From Bradyrhizobium diazoefficiens (GTDB lineage: Bacteria; Pseudomonadota; Alphaproteobacteria; Rhizobiales; Xanthobacteraceae), in assembly GCF_018129965.1 (NCBI RefSeq), contig NZ_JAFCKW010000037.1, forward strand, positions 1-49,623: DNA of 49,623 nt, given 5' to 3'. Positions 11,006-18,433 of the stretch are shown piece after piece. Below the pieces are notes generated by a model that was not told the DNA's origin, did not search any database, and saw only the letters and a list, made by a program, of their open reading frames with translations. Every line of letters starts with the position of its first letter. The first letter of the stretch is position 1. The translations under genes and the position numbers were made by a program.

Positions 11006-11369
11006 GTCATTGCCGGGCTTGACCCGGCAATCCATCGTCCGCGTCAGCGGACAATTTCATCATATAGGTCGCGCCAATCCGGATTGTTTTCCGCGATCAG
11101 ATCGATCTTCCACTCGCGTGACCAGTGCTTCATGTTCTTTTCGCGCTGGAGGGCGCCGGCGATCGTGTCGTGCGCCTCAAAATATACCAGCGTCTTCACC
11201 CCATAGCGCTTGGTGAAGCCCTCTGCCAGACCTTCGCGGTGCTCGTAGACGCGTCGGATCAGATTGTTGGTGACGCCAATGTAGAGGGTTCCACCGGGCT
11301 TGCTGGCTAGGATGTACACCCCATACGTCATGTCGTTTGATGGATGGCCGGGTCAAGCCCGGCCATGAC
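11006..11369. mobile_element. Possible mobile cassette: GIY-YIG gene between inverted 31-bp palindromic repeats
   Basis: Arms at 11006-11036 and 11339-11369 are inverted copies of one 31-bp unit, about 29 of 31 positions identical, each itself containing a hairpin (core GCCGGGCTTGACCCGGC). Between them sits only the 288-bp GIY-YIG gene, with exactly 7 nt between each arm and the start or stop codon. The same arm pair occurs without any gene at 12750-12833, 17370-17454 and 27484-27561, where only 17-23 nt separate the arms. Arrangement is seen directly; mobility is inference. No target-site duplication could be confirmed by eye. Confidence 0.5.
11044..11331 (-). CDS. Small GIY-YIG nuclease-domain protein (YhbQ/UPF0213-like)
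   Basis: A 95-residue single-domain protein. The motif begins GVYILASKPGGTLYIGVTNN (GVY and YIG strands of the GIY-YIG core), followed by LIRRVYEHR with the catalytic Arg, and YFEAHDTIAGALQREKNMKHW with the likely metal-binding Glu. This is the whole length of UPF0213-type proteins, whose cellular role is uncertain though the fold is that of DNA nucleases. The gene interrupts the dnaN-recF neighbourhood and is enclosed by inverted repeat arms 7 nt away on both sides. No Shine-Dalgarno sequence is visible before the ATG because the repeat occupies that space, so expression may be weak or leaderless. Confidence 0.9.
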   Translation of the reverse strand: MTYGVYILASKPGGTLYIGVTNNLIRRVYEHREGLAEGFTKRYGVKTLVYFEAHDTIAGALQREKNMKHWSREWKIDLIAENNPDWRDLYDEIVR

Positions 11370-11388
11370 GAGAAGGGAGAAATTCCCC

Positions 11389-12507
11389 TCACACCCGCAT
11401 CGGCATCAGCACGTACAGTGCGCTCTTGTCGTCGCGGTCCTGCACCAGCGTGGGCGAGCCGGGGTCGGCGAGCTTCAGCGTTGCGACATCGCCTTCGATC
11501 TGGGCGGCGATGTCGAGCAGATAGCGGGAGTTGAAGCCGATATCGAGGGCATCGGAGGCGTATTCGACCTCGAGCTCTTCGGTAGCGCTGCCGGAATCCG
11601 GATTGGTCACCGACAGCACCAGCTTGCCCGGCGACAGCGACAGCTTGACCGCCCGCCCGCGCTCGCTGGAGATGGTGGAGACGCGGTCGACCGCGTTCTC
11701 GAAATCCTTCTTGTCGACGACGAGTTCCTTGTCGTTACCTTGCGGAATGACGCGGCCGTAATCGGGGAAGGTGCCGTCGATCAGCTTCGAGGTCAGCACC
11801 ACATTGCCGATGGTGAAGCGGATCTTGGCCTGCGACAGCTCGATCGTGACCTCGGCCTCATTGTCCTCGATCAGGCGCTGCACCTCGCCGACGGTCTTGC
11901 GCGGCACGATGACGCCCGGCATGCCGTCGGCGCCCTTGGGCTGGACCAGGTCGAGCTGGGCGAGGCGGTGGCCGTCGGTGGCGACGCCGCGCAGGGTCGC
12001 CGCCTTCGCGGTGCCGGCGGCGTGCAGATAGATGCCGTTGAGGTAGTAGCGCGTCTCTTCGGTCGAGATCGCGAACTGGGTGCGGTCGATCAGCCGCTTG
12101 ACGTCCTTGGCGGCGAGGTTGAACGAATGCGACATGTCGCCGGCGGCCAGATCCGGGAAATCGTTCTCCGGCAGGGTCTGCAGCGTGAAGCGCGAACGGC
12201 CGGCGCGGATCGCCAGCACGGCGCGGTCGCCGTCGGCCTCCAGCACGATCTGCGAACCATCGGGCAGCTTGCGCACGATGTCGTAGAACATGTGCGCCGG
12301 CACGGTGGTGGAGCCCGCGGTCGCGGTTTCCGCAGGCAGCGTCTCCGTCACCTCGAGATCGAGGTCGGTCGCCTTCAGCGACAATTTCGCGCTCTCGGCG
12401 CGGACCAGCACGTTGCCGAGGATCGGGATCGTGTTCCTGCGCTCGACCACGCGGTGGACATGGCCCAGCGACTTCAGGAGTTGCGCGCGTTCGACCGTAA
12501 CCTTCAT
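11389..12507 (-). CDS. dnaN: DNA polymerase III beta subunit (sliding clamp)
   Basis: A 372-residue beta clamp. It begins MKVTVERAQLLKSLGHVHRV with the conserved VVERRNTIPILGNVLV following, and shows the three-repeat clamp organisation, with the third domain containing GFNSRYLLDIAAQIEGDV and ending in the usual LMPMRV. The dimer rings DNA and tethers Pol III, DinB and repair proteins. The start at 12507 is chosen because family homology begins at this Met; an in-frame ATG upstream would add an unrelated 37-residue tail. It is transcribed in the dnaA direction; the 349-bp gap to dnaA holds a palindromic repeat pair, so a separate dnaN promoter is possible. Confidence 0.98.
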   Translation of the reverse strand: MKVTVERAQLLKSLGHVHRVVERRNTIPILGNVLVRAESAKLSLKATDLDLEVTETLPAETATAGSTTVPAHMFYDIVRKLPDGSQIVLEADGDRAVLAIRAGRSRFTLQTLPENDFPDLAAGDMSHSFNLAAKDVKRLIDRTQFAISTEETRYYLNGIYLHAAGTAKAATLRGVATDGHRLAQLDLVQPKGADGMPGVIVPRKTVGEVQRLIEDNEAEVTIELSQAKIRFTIGNVVLTSKLIDGTFPDYGRVIPQGNDKELVVDKKDFENAVDRVSTISSERGRAVKLSLSPGKLVLSVTNPDSGSATEELEVEYASDALDIGFNSRYLLDIAAQIEGDVATLKLADPGSPTLVQDRDDKSALYVLMPMRV

Positions 12508-12749
12508 TGCACTACTCGCCCGATCCCCAAGGATACACAAGGTTGAAACGCCGGACGCCAAAAGCGCGCCGCGGCACTGAAAGCCCGACAGACCGGGGCA
12601 TCCAGTCGATATGACCAAAGCCGTCAGGGTCGCGCAAGGTGGCGCGGAAAGCCATCCGTTTCAAGGGATTGCGGGGCAGTTCCCCACGATTTACCGCTGT
12701 ATTCGTGCCGAAACTCAACGCTCTCGCCGGGGCACAGGCGCCTCCACGC

Positions 12750-12833
12750 GTCATGGCCGGGCTTGTCCCGGCCATCCACGGCTTGCCATTCGGTGCAAAG
12801 AACGTGGATGCACGGGACAAGCCCGGGCATGAC
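12750..12833. repeat. Paired inverted palindromic repeat (gene-less form of the GIY-YIG cassette arms)
   Basis: Left arm 12750-12780 and right arm 12803-12833, 31 nt each, in inverted orientation with a 22-nt spacer. Each arm is a hairpin (core GCCGGGCTTGTCCCGGC). It lies in the 349-bp dnaN-dnaA gap (12508-12856), which otherwise shows no gene; the rest of the gap may carry a dnaN promoter. Confidence 0.85.
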
Positions 12834-12856
12834 GATCTTTGCTGAAAGATAGGTCT

Positions 12857-14272
12857 TTATTCCTGAAGCTGGCGCTTCAGCGCCTCGACTTCCTCGGACA
12901 GCGCGGTGTCCTTGGAGACCAGTGCCTCGATCTTGCGCACGGCGTGCAGCACCGTGGTGTGGTCGCGTCCGCCGAAGCGGCGGCCGATCTCGGGGAGCGA
13001 TCGCAAGGTCAGCGTCTTGGCGAGGTACATCGCCACCTGGCGCGGACGGACCACGTTGGCGGTGCGGCGCGACGACAGCAGGTCGGAGCGGCTGACATTG
13101 TACTGCCGCGCCACCACGCGCTGGATGTCCTCGATCTTGATCCGCTTCGGCTCCGAGGGGCGGATTAGGTCGCGCACCTCGTGCTCGGCCATCTCCAGCG
13201 TCACCGGCCGGTTGTTGAGTTTGGAATGCGCCAGCAGGCGGTTGATCGCCCCTTCCAGATCCCTGCCGTTATGGGTGATGGCGCGGGCCAGATAGGCCAG
13301 CACCTCCTCGGGCACCTCGAACGTGGCGTGGTGGGCGCGGGCTGCCGCGACGCGCGACTTGAGGATCCCGTGCCGCAGCTCTTCGCCGAGCGAGCCCATC
13401 TCGACCACGAGGCCGCCGGCGAGCCGCGAGCGCACGCGGTCGTCGAGGCTTTCGAGATCCGACGGCGGACGGTCGGCCGCGATCACGACCTGGCGGCCGG
13501 CGTCGATCAGCGCATTCAGCGTGTGACAGAACTCGGCCTGCGTCGACTTGCCCTGCAGGAACTGGAGATCGTCGATCACGAGCACGTCGATGCCGCGCAG
13601 CGCTTCCTTGAAGGCGAGCGCCGTCTGCGTCTTCAGCGCGGCGACGAAGCCGTACATGAATTTTTCAGCGGTCAGGTACAGCACCTTGCGCTCGTTGCCG
13701 GAATTGCCGGCCCAGGTCACCGCCTGAAGCAGATGCGTCTTGCCGAGGCCGACGCCCGCGTGAATGTAGAGCGGGTTGAACATGACGGGGTCGCCGCGGC
13801 GGCCTTCGGCGACCTGGCGTGCCGCGGCATGCGCCAGCGTGTTGGAGCGACCGACGACGAAGCTTGCGAAAGTCAGGCGCGGATCGAGCGGCGAGCCGCC
13901 GAGCGCGTCGTGATTGGCGGAGACCGGCGCCGTCGCCGTCGAGCGCAGTTCGGCGGCGGGCGCACGGCGCGTCTCGACCGGCGCAGGCGCTTCCTTCGGC
14001 TGTGCGACCGGACGCACCGCCGTGCGAACGGTGAGATCGATGCGATGAACCTCGGGCATCTCGGCCTGCCAGCACGACAGCACGCGCTCGGCGTAATGGG
14101 CCTGGATCCAGCTCTTCAGGAAGCGCGTCGGAACCGACAGGCGCACGCTCTCGTCCTGAACGCCTTCCAGATCCATGCGGGCAAACCAGCTCGTATAGAC
14201 GTCTTCGCCAACGTTCGAGCGCAGCCGGCTCTTCACGCGTGACCAGCGATCCTGTTCCGATGTCGTCATCAT
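12857..14272 (-). CDS. dnaA: Chromosomal replication initiator protein DnaA
   Basis: A 471-residue initiator. Domain I starts EQDRWSRVKSRLRSNVGEDV with the conserved Trp in YTSWFARMDLE; a low-complexity linker (about residues 90-130) follows; the AAA+ domain has Walker A GVGLGKTHLLQ and Walker B VLVIDDLQFLQGK; domain IV ends with the DNA-binding signature in which RRFGGRDHTTVLHAVRKIE is seen. It binds DnaA boxes as an ATP filament to open the origin and is a transcription regulator. Tandem ATGs at 14272 and 14269 fit the family start; an in-frame extension to 14374 is possible, since no clear ribosome binding site precedes 14272. It is first in dnaA-dnaN-recF-gyrB. Confidence 0.97.
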   Translation of the reverse strand: MMTTSEQDRWSRVKSRLRSNVGEDVYTSWFARMDLEGVQDESVRLSVPTRFLKSWIQAHYAERVLSCWQAEMPEVHRIDLTVRTAVRPVAQPKEAPAPVETRRAPAAELRSTATAPVSANHDALGGSPLDPRLTFASFVVGRSNTLAHAAARQVAEGRRGDPVMFNPLYIHAGVGLGKTHLLQAVTWAGNSGNERKVLYLTAEKFMYGFVAALKTQTALAFKEALRGIDVLVIDDLQFLQGKSTQAEFCHTLNALIDAGRQVVIAADRPPSDLESLDDRVRSRLAGGLVVEMGSLGEELRHGILKSRVAAARAHHATFEVPEEVLAYLARAITHNGRDLEGAINRLLAHSKLNNRPVTLEMAEHEVRDLIRPSEPKRIKIEDIQRVVARQYNVSRSDLLSSRRTANVVRPRQVAMYLAKTLTLRSLPEIGRRFGGRDHTTVLHAVRKIEALVSKDTALSEEVEALKRQLQE

Positions 14273-15536
14273 TTGAAAACTTTTGCTGAGAGATAAGGTT
14301 GCGTTGTGAGCGCCATGCAGAGTTCCTGCCATCAGGGTTTCTGTCACGGCGCGACCTCGAAGCGAGTCCACCATCAGGCATGGCTCGACCGTTCGGCGAG
14401 AACGCCGCGTCCGATCAGCGATGTCAGAGATGGAGGGGTCGCGAGGTCAGCGCGTACTCGGCGCTCCGTTGCACGCGGGAGGCTGGATGTCCGACGGATT
14501 TAAAACGGCATCTTTGGAATGTGAGGCTTGTTTCAATACCGCGTTGAGTCCGTAAGACATGATCTCTCCCCGTCCTGCCGTGATTGCTCACGGCAAGGTC
14601 CTGCGTGTCCTGAAGACAACCACGACTGACGTCGCCGATGTCCTGCCCTTCTGCACTGTTCGTCCGCCCGGCCACGCCATCATTCGAGTCGGGGTAGCTT
14701 TGCGACATCTCTCATTTGCGCCTGGCGCGAGCGGGATCGCAAAGATCCCGCTAGGAGACATTCAGACAAAAGACTACCGTTCCCACATTGCTGTGGGTTT
14801 GAACCGACATTCGCTTGTTGAAGCGTCGCCTACGTGCACACCGCCGCCGATTTGCACGCTCGCCCCGTTTTCTAAAACCGCGCTGGTCTCAAGATCGTGG
14901 GCGCTGCGGACGACCTAAGGAATACACTATGCGGAAAGACTCGCAACGGAATTGATTCACACTCGATCGATCTAAAAACTTGACCAGCGTTAACGCCGCG
15001 CGGGAGTTGTGCACAGGCTTGCGAGCAAGAGTTTGAATCCGTGCACAGATTCGAAAGCGCGGCGCGTCGTGTGACAATTCTCCGCCACAGCCAAAAATTT
15101 TTTACAAAAGCGTCACGCGCGCGACGCGTCGGCGAATTTTCCAAATGCTTGTCGGCGCTATGTCGATAAGTTGTTAGCGAGACATCGTTTTTTGAGTCTC
15201 GTTTCACAGGGTAACCCGGCGCGAAGCCTGTTTCGGGGAAACTACGGTGTGCAGAACTCGGAGCGCGCTCAAATGCAAGTTAGCCCCGCCCCGCAGGGGT
15301 TTTTCGCAGCGCAGTCGAGGTTTCAGCTGTGGCAAAAACGTCGTTGGGTAAAACTGCGTAACGCATCATAGTGCCGACGATGCAAATCTTCCAAGCGCGA
15401 ACGCGCGTCGCGCGCCTGTTTCCGTCATATGGCGGACAACCGGCAGACAACAAAAAGCCCGGCGCGAAGCCGGGCTGATTGATGTATCCGATGTTCTGCG
15501 CGCGACCGATCGAACGTCTCGACCGGGTGGCGGACC
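14273..15536. other. Long non-coding region upstream of dnaA: dnaA control region and candidate origin
   Basis: About 1.26 kb between dnaA and rpsT without a convincing gene. DnaA-box-like words seen by eye: TGTCGATAA at 15161-15169 (one mismatch to the reverse box TGTGGATAA), TTGTGCACA at 15007-15015 and TGTGGCAAA at 15328-15336 (two mismatches each). An AT-rich tract (AAAAATTTTTTACAAAA) lies at about 15092-15108. A perfect 9-bp stem hairpin, AGCGGGATC facing GATCCCGCT, is at 14730-14752 with no following T run. In many alphaproteobacteria the origin is near hemE rather than dnaA, so the region may only be the dnaA promoter. An open plus-strand frame at 14559-14918 has no protein-like features. 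Confidence 0.35.
15452..15476 (-). terminator. Rho-independent terminator of rpsT
   Basis: On the minus strand a perfect 8-bp GC stem (AGCCCGGC / GCCGGGCT, 15456-15463 with 15469-15476, 5-nt loop) is followed by a T run. It lies about 60 nt downstream of the rpsT stop and isolates rpsT from the dnaA control region. Confidence 0.9.
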
Positions 15537-15803
15537 TTACTTCGCGAGCTTGGCGATCTGCGCGGTGAGGCGCGAGACTTTGCGGCTGGCGTTGTTCTTG
15601 TGAATGATGTTGCGCTGCGCGGCGCGCATCAGGGCGGGCTCGGCATTCGCCAGCGCCTGGGTCGCGGCGGCGCGATCGCCGGTCTTGATGGCTTCTTCGA
15701 CGGTGCGCACGACGCCGCGCATCTGGGTGCGGCGCGACTTGTTGACGGCAGTGCGGCGGGCGATCTTGCGCGTCGCTTTCTTGGCGGAGGTAGTATTGGC
15801 CAT
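15537..15803 (-). CDS. rpsT: 30S ribosomal protein S20
   Basis: An 88-residue, highly basic protein. It starts MANTTSAKKATRKIARR and contains the conserved NKSRRTQMRGVVRTVEEAI and late HKNNASRKVSRL segments, the three-helix bundle that binds 16S rRNA. The start at 15803 gives the family length; AAAGGA about 10 nt upstream is a suitable ribosome binding site. The adjacent dnaA in the same direction is a common alphaproteobacterial arrangement. A strong terminator follows. Confidence 0.98.
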   Translation of the reverse strand: MANTTSAKKATRKIARRTAVNKSRRTQMRGVVRTVEEAIKTGDRAAATQALANAEPALMRAAQRNIIHKNNASRKVSRLTAQIAKLAK

Positions 15804-16169
15804 GGTCTCAATATCCTTTGCGGTACCGGTCGCGTCTTGGTCGGGTAGCGCCGGCTGCTGGACCGCTTGATCGACGCTCGGATTTAGGGTGTTCGGTTGC
15901 TGGGCTGTTCCCGGAACATGAGCGGCGGCCTTGCGGCCGTCTCTGAGGCTCCAGAGAGCCAATCGGCTCAAGGCGCCTACAACTGCTCAAAGAACAGCGG
16001 CGGCAGGATTGCGCCCACCGCCAGTTGGCGCCCTTATAGAGAGGGTCTGCGGCACCGTCAACGCTTTCCCGGCCTTCAAACGCGCCTTGCGGGCCTGGAG
16101 GCCTGCCGTAACGCCCTGAAGAGGTTGAATTTCTACCGTCTCCCGGGTATTGGCAGGCGGGGTTTGGCG
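15804..16169. other. Intergenic region upstream of rpsT
   Basis: About 370 bp between divergent rpsT and a small membrane-protein gene. It must contain the rpsT promoter and leader. In related genomes I recall mutM (fpg) near rpsT; no formamidopyrimidine glycosylase sequence is seen here. No repeat of the other families is present. Confidence 0.5.
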
Positions 16170-16189
16170 GGTCGTCCGATCGGACGACC
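16170..16189. promoter_or_regulatory. Perfect 20-bp palindrome before the membrane-protein gene
   Basis: The sequence GGTCGTCCGATCGGACGACC is its own reverse complement over all 20 bases. It ends 14 nt before the ATG at 16204, directly before the GGGGTGAGG ribosome binding site. It could be an operator for a dimeric regulator or a hairpin in the mRNA leader. No regulator gene is adjacent. Confidence 0.55.
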
Positions 16190-16203
16190 ATTTGGGGTGA
16201 GGC

Positions 16204-16521
16204 ATGATCCGCGGCTTTTTTCGACTGATTGGGCTGCTGCTGCTCGCCGGCGGTTTCATCTTCATGGTCTATGACGGCGCCCGCTGGGTGGCCGACCAGA
16301 CCCTGCGGTTCACCCGGTTCGGCCAGTTCTGGAACGACATCAATCAGGCCAGCCAGACCGCGTTCCGGACCTGGGTCGAGGCCAAGGCGCCGTGGCTCTG
16401 GAGTTCGGTGATCCGCCTGGTGCTGGACCAGCCGGTCTTCGCCGTCCTCGGCATTCTCGGCATCCTCCTGATGATCCTGTTCCGCCCGCGCAAGCCGCTG
16501 ATCGGCTATTCCCGGGATTGA
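16204..16521 (+). CDS. Small inner membrane protein of unknown function
   Basis: A 105-residue protein with an N-terminal hydrophobic helix (FFRLIGLLLLAGGFIFMVYD, about residues 5-24), a central soluble part rich in Trp, Phe and Gln (about 25-70), and a second helix (VFAVLGILGILLMILF, about 78-93) with a basic cytosolic tail RPRKPLIGYSRD. A ribosome binding site (GGTGAGG) precedes the ATG closely. I do not recognise a named family. It is preceded by a perfect 20-bp palindrome and followed 180 nt later by msrA on the same strand; there is no evidence that the two share a transcript. Confidence 0.8.
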   Translation: MIRGFFRLIGLLLLAGGFIFMVYDGARWVADQTLRFTRFGQFWNDINQASQTAFRTWVEAKAPWLWSSVIRLVLDQPVFAVLGILGILLMILFRPRKPLIGYSRD

Positions 16522-16701
16522 GCTCGATTCCCGCCGGGATCGATCCATCAATTGCCGCGAGGGAGTTCTGGCGCCGGCAGCCGCGTAACAGGGCTGACCC
16601 TTGCGCGTAAAGACCTATATTCCCTCTTGATCGCGAGCACGCCGCCTGGGCCCGGGCTATTTGGGCGCGAGCGACGGACGGCTCGTTGCGGAGACCCCAT
16701 C

Positions 16702-17358
16702 ATGCTGTTCATGCGCAAGACCACCGCATTGCCGAGCGCAGCCGAAGCGCTGCCGGGCCGTGCGCAAGCCATCCCGACCGCGACCACTCATTTCGTCAAC
16801 GGCAGCAGATTGCAGCCGCCTTACCCCGCCGGCCTCGAGCAGGCCGTGTTCGGGCTCGGCTGCTTCTGGGGCGCCGAGCGCAAGTTCTGGGAGCTTGGCG
16901 ATGGCGTTTACACCACCGCCGTCGGCTATGCCGGCGGCCATACGCCGAACCCCACCTATGAAGAGACCTGCTCGGGACGTACCGGTCACACCGAAGTGGT
17001 GCTGGTCGTGTTCGATCCGAAGAAGATCTCCTACGAGAAACTTCTGAAGACGTTCTGGGAGAGTCACAACCCGACGCAGGGCATGCGTCAGGGCAACGAT
17101 GTCGGCACGCAATACCGAAGCGCGATCTACACTTCATCCGACGCGCAGAAGAAAGCCGCCGACGAATCCAGGACACTTTACCAGAAGGCGCTTGCCGCTA
17201 AGGGTCTCGGTGCCATCACCACGGAGATCGCGCCCGCCGGCGCATTCTATTTCGCCGAGGACTATCATCAGCAATATCTGGCGAAGAATCCCGCCGGCTA
17301 TTGCGGCCTCGGCGGCACCGGCGTGGCGTGCCCGATCCGCGTGGGCGTGAACGCGTAG
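16702..17358 (+). CDS. msrA: Peptide-methionine (S)-S-oxide reductase
   Basis: A 218-residue methionine sulfoxide reductase A. The catalytic Cys54 is in GLGCFWGAERKF; VGYAGGHTPNPTYEE, TGHTEVVLVVFDP and FAEDYHQQYL are the standard substrate-pocket segments; recycling cysteines are near residues 201 and 210 (GYCGLGGTGVACP). It repairs Met-S-sulfoxide in proteins or free form using thioredoxin. The N-terminal 40 residues (MLFMRKTTALPSAAEALPGR onward) form a leader also seen in longer rhizobial MsrA proteins; no clear signal peptide is present, so it is presumed cytosolic. The start at 16702 fits the family; GGAG at 16690-16693 is a possible ribosome binding site. Confidence 0.95.
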   Translation: MLFMRKTTALPSAAEALPGRAQAIPTATTHFVNGSRLQPPYPAGLEQAVFGLGCFWGAERKFWELGDGVYTTAVGYAGGHTPNPTYEETCSGRTGHTEVVLVVFDPKKISYEKLLKTFWESHNPTQGMRQGNDVGTQYRSAIYTSSDAQKKAADESRTLYQKALAAKGLGAITTEIAPAGAFYFAEDYHQQYLAKNPAGYCGLGGTGVACPIRVGVNA

Positions 17359-17369
17359 GTTTGTCTCTC

Positions 17370-17454
17370 GTCATGGCCGGGCTTGTCCCGGCCATCCACG
17401 TTCTTGGTGCCGCGAGAGAAGATCGTGGATGCCCGGGACAAGCCCGGGCATGAT
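17370..17454. repeat. Paired inverted palindromic repeat (same family as 12750-12833)
   Basis: Arms at 17370-17400 and 17424-17454, 31 nt each, inverted, with a 23-nt spacer. It begins 12 nt after the msrA stop, so it may end up in the 3' end of that mRNA, where the hairpins could act as a transcript stabiliser or weak terminator. Confidence 0.85.
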
Positions 17455-17554
17455 GGAGAGTGCGGGTGAATTCTCCCATCACCGCACCCCTCAACGCTTT
17501 ATTAACCATAACAGGTGCATCACTGAGGCTGTCTCGTTTCGAGGGATTGGTCCG

Positions 17555-18301
17555 GTGCCGGTTGCACGCGCGTTTCGATGGTCGATCTTGGTTGCATCCC
17601 TGGCAGCGTCCGCCGCGCTGACCCTTGGGGGATGCATGCAGACCTCCGGCCCCGTTGCGATGACGCAGCCGCGCGCCGATCTCGACAGCATGGCGTATGG
17701 CCAGCCCTACGGCGCGCCGCAGCCGGTCGCCGTTGCTGGCGGCGGCGGCGCGATCAGCGCGCTGACCAGCTCCTTCGCGTCAGCGCCTGCGCCGATGCCC
17801 GTCGGCTACACCGGCCCCATGGCGGCGCCGGTGCGCTACGATGCCTCCTACCATCTCGACGCCGGCGACAAGCTTCGCGTCGTGGTCTACGGCCAGGAAG
17901 GTCTCACCAACAGCTACGCCATCGATGCCGGCGGCTCCATCACCATGCCGCTGATCGGCGCGGTGCCGGCACGCGGCCGCACCCCGGCAGGCCTCGCCGG
18001 TGAAATCGCAGCGCGCTTGCGCAATGGCTACATCCGCGAGCCCTCGGTCGCCGTCGAGGTCGAGTCCTATCGGCCGTTCTTCATCCTCGGCGAAGTCTCC
18101 GCGCCCGGCCAATATCCCTATGTGCCGAACATGACGGTCGAAAGCGCCGTTGCGATTGCCGGCGGCTTCTCGCCCCGCGCCAAGCGCGATGTCGTCACCG
18201 TCACGCATACCGAAGCCGGCGGCGCGATGCGCGCGGTCGTGCCGCTCGGCACGCCGCTGAACCCCGGCGACACCGTGTTCGTCGGCGAGCGCTGGTTCTG
18301 A
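17555..18301 (+). CDS. Polysaccharide export lipoprotein (Wza/BexD-like OPX family)
   Basis: A 248-residue lipoprotein. A signal sequence with hydrophobic core WSILVASLAASAALTL leads to a lipobox LGGC with Cys27 as the likely acylated residue. After a Gly/Ala/Pro-rich spacer comes the Poly_export domain (YHLDAGDKLRVVVYGQEGLT, then YAIDAGGSITMPLIGAV) and a SLBB-like part (FILGEVSAPGQYPYVPN, then NPGDTVFVGERWF). OPX proteins form the outer-membrane channel for capsule or exopolysaccharide. GTG at 17555 is chosen because GAGGG precedes it by 9 nt and the signal peptide follows at once; an ATG at 17429 lies inside a repeat. No Wzc or polymerase genes are adjacent. It is shorter than E. coli Wza. 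Confidence 0.88.
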   Translation: MPVARAFRWSILVASLAASAALTLGGCMQTSGPVAMTQPRADLDSMAYGQPYGAPQPVAVAGGGGAISALTSSFASAPAPMPVGYTGPMAAPVRYDASYHLDAGDKLRVVVYGQEGLTNSYAIDAGGSITMPLIGAVPARGRTPAGLAGEIAARLRNGYIREPSVAVEVESYRPFFILGEVSAPGQYPYVPNMTVESAVAIAGGFSPRAKRDVVTVTHTEAGGAMRAVVPLGTPLNPGDTVFVGERWF

Positions 18302-18316
18302 CGTATCTCTCCTCTC

Positions 18317-18416
18317 GTCATTCCGGGGCGCGACATAGTCGCGAGCCCGGAATCCATAACCCCCAATCGTGGTTATGGATTCCGGGCCTGCCCCTATCGG
18401 CGCATCCCGGAATGAC
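18317..18416. repeat. Paired inverted repeat (CATTCCGGGG family)
   Basis: Two arms in inverted orientation (18317-18360 and 18372-18416), beginning and ending in GTCATTCCGGG / CCCGGAATGAC with inner AATCCATAAC / GTTATGGATT. It fills the gap between the convergent polysaccharide export and dienelactone hydrolase genes, where it could serve as a bidirectional transcription end. A related element is at 25687-25766. Confidence 0.8.
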
Positions 18417-18433
18417 GGAGAGAGTCGCGCGCC

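Noticed and set aside
12750..12833. Possible CRISPR repeat unit
   Set aside because: Only two inverted arms with one short spacer; no regularly spaced direct repeats and no cas genes.
14559..14918. A 119-codon plus-strand frame in the dnaA upstream region
   Set aside because: No motif, no ribosome binding site, and composition as in non-coding DNA.
15808..16551. A 247-codon minus-strand frame upstream of rpsT
   Set aside because: Mostly the antisense shadow of the small membrane protein gene plus non-coding leader; no domain.
17429..17554. Earlier ATG start of the polysaccharide export lipoprotein
   Set aside because: It falls inside the palindromic repeat, lacks a ribosome binding site and would put 42 residues before the signal peptide.
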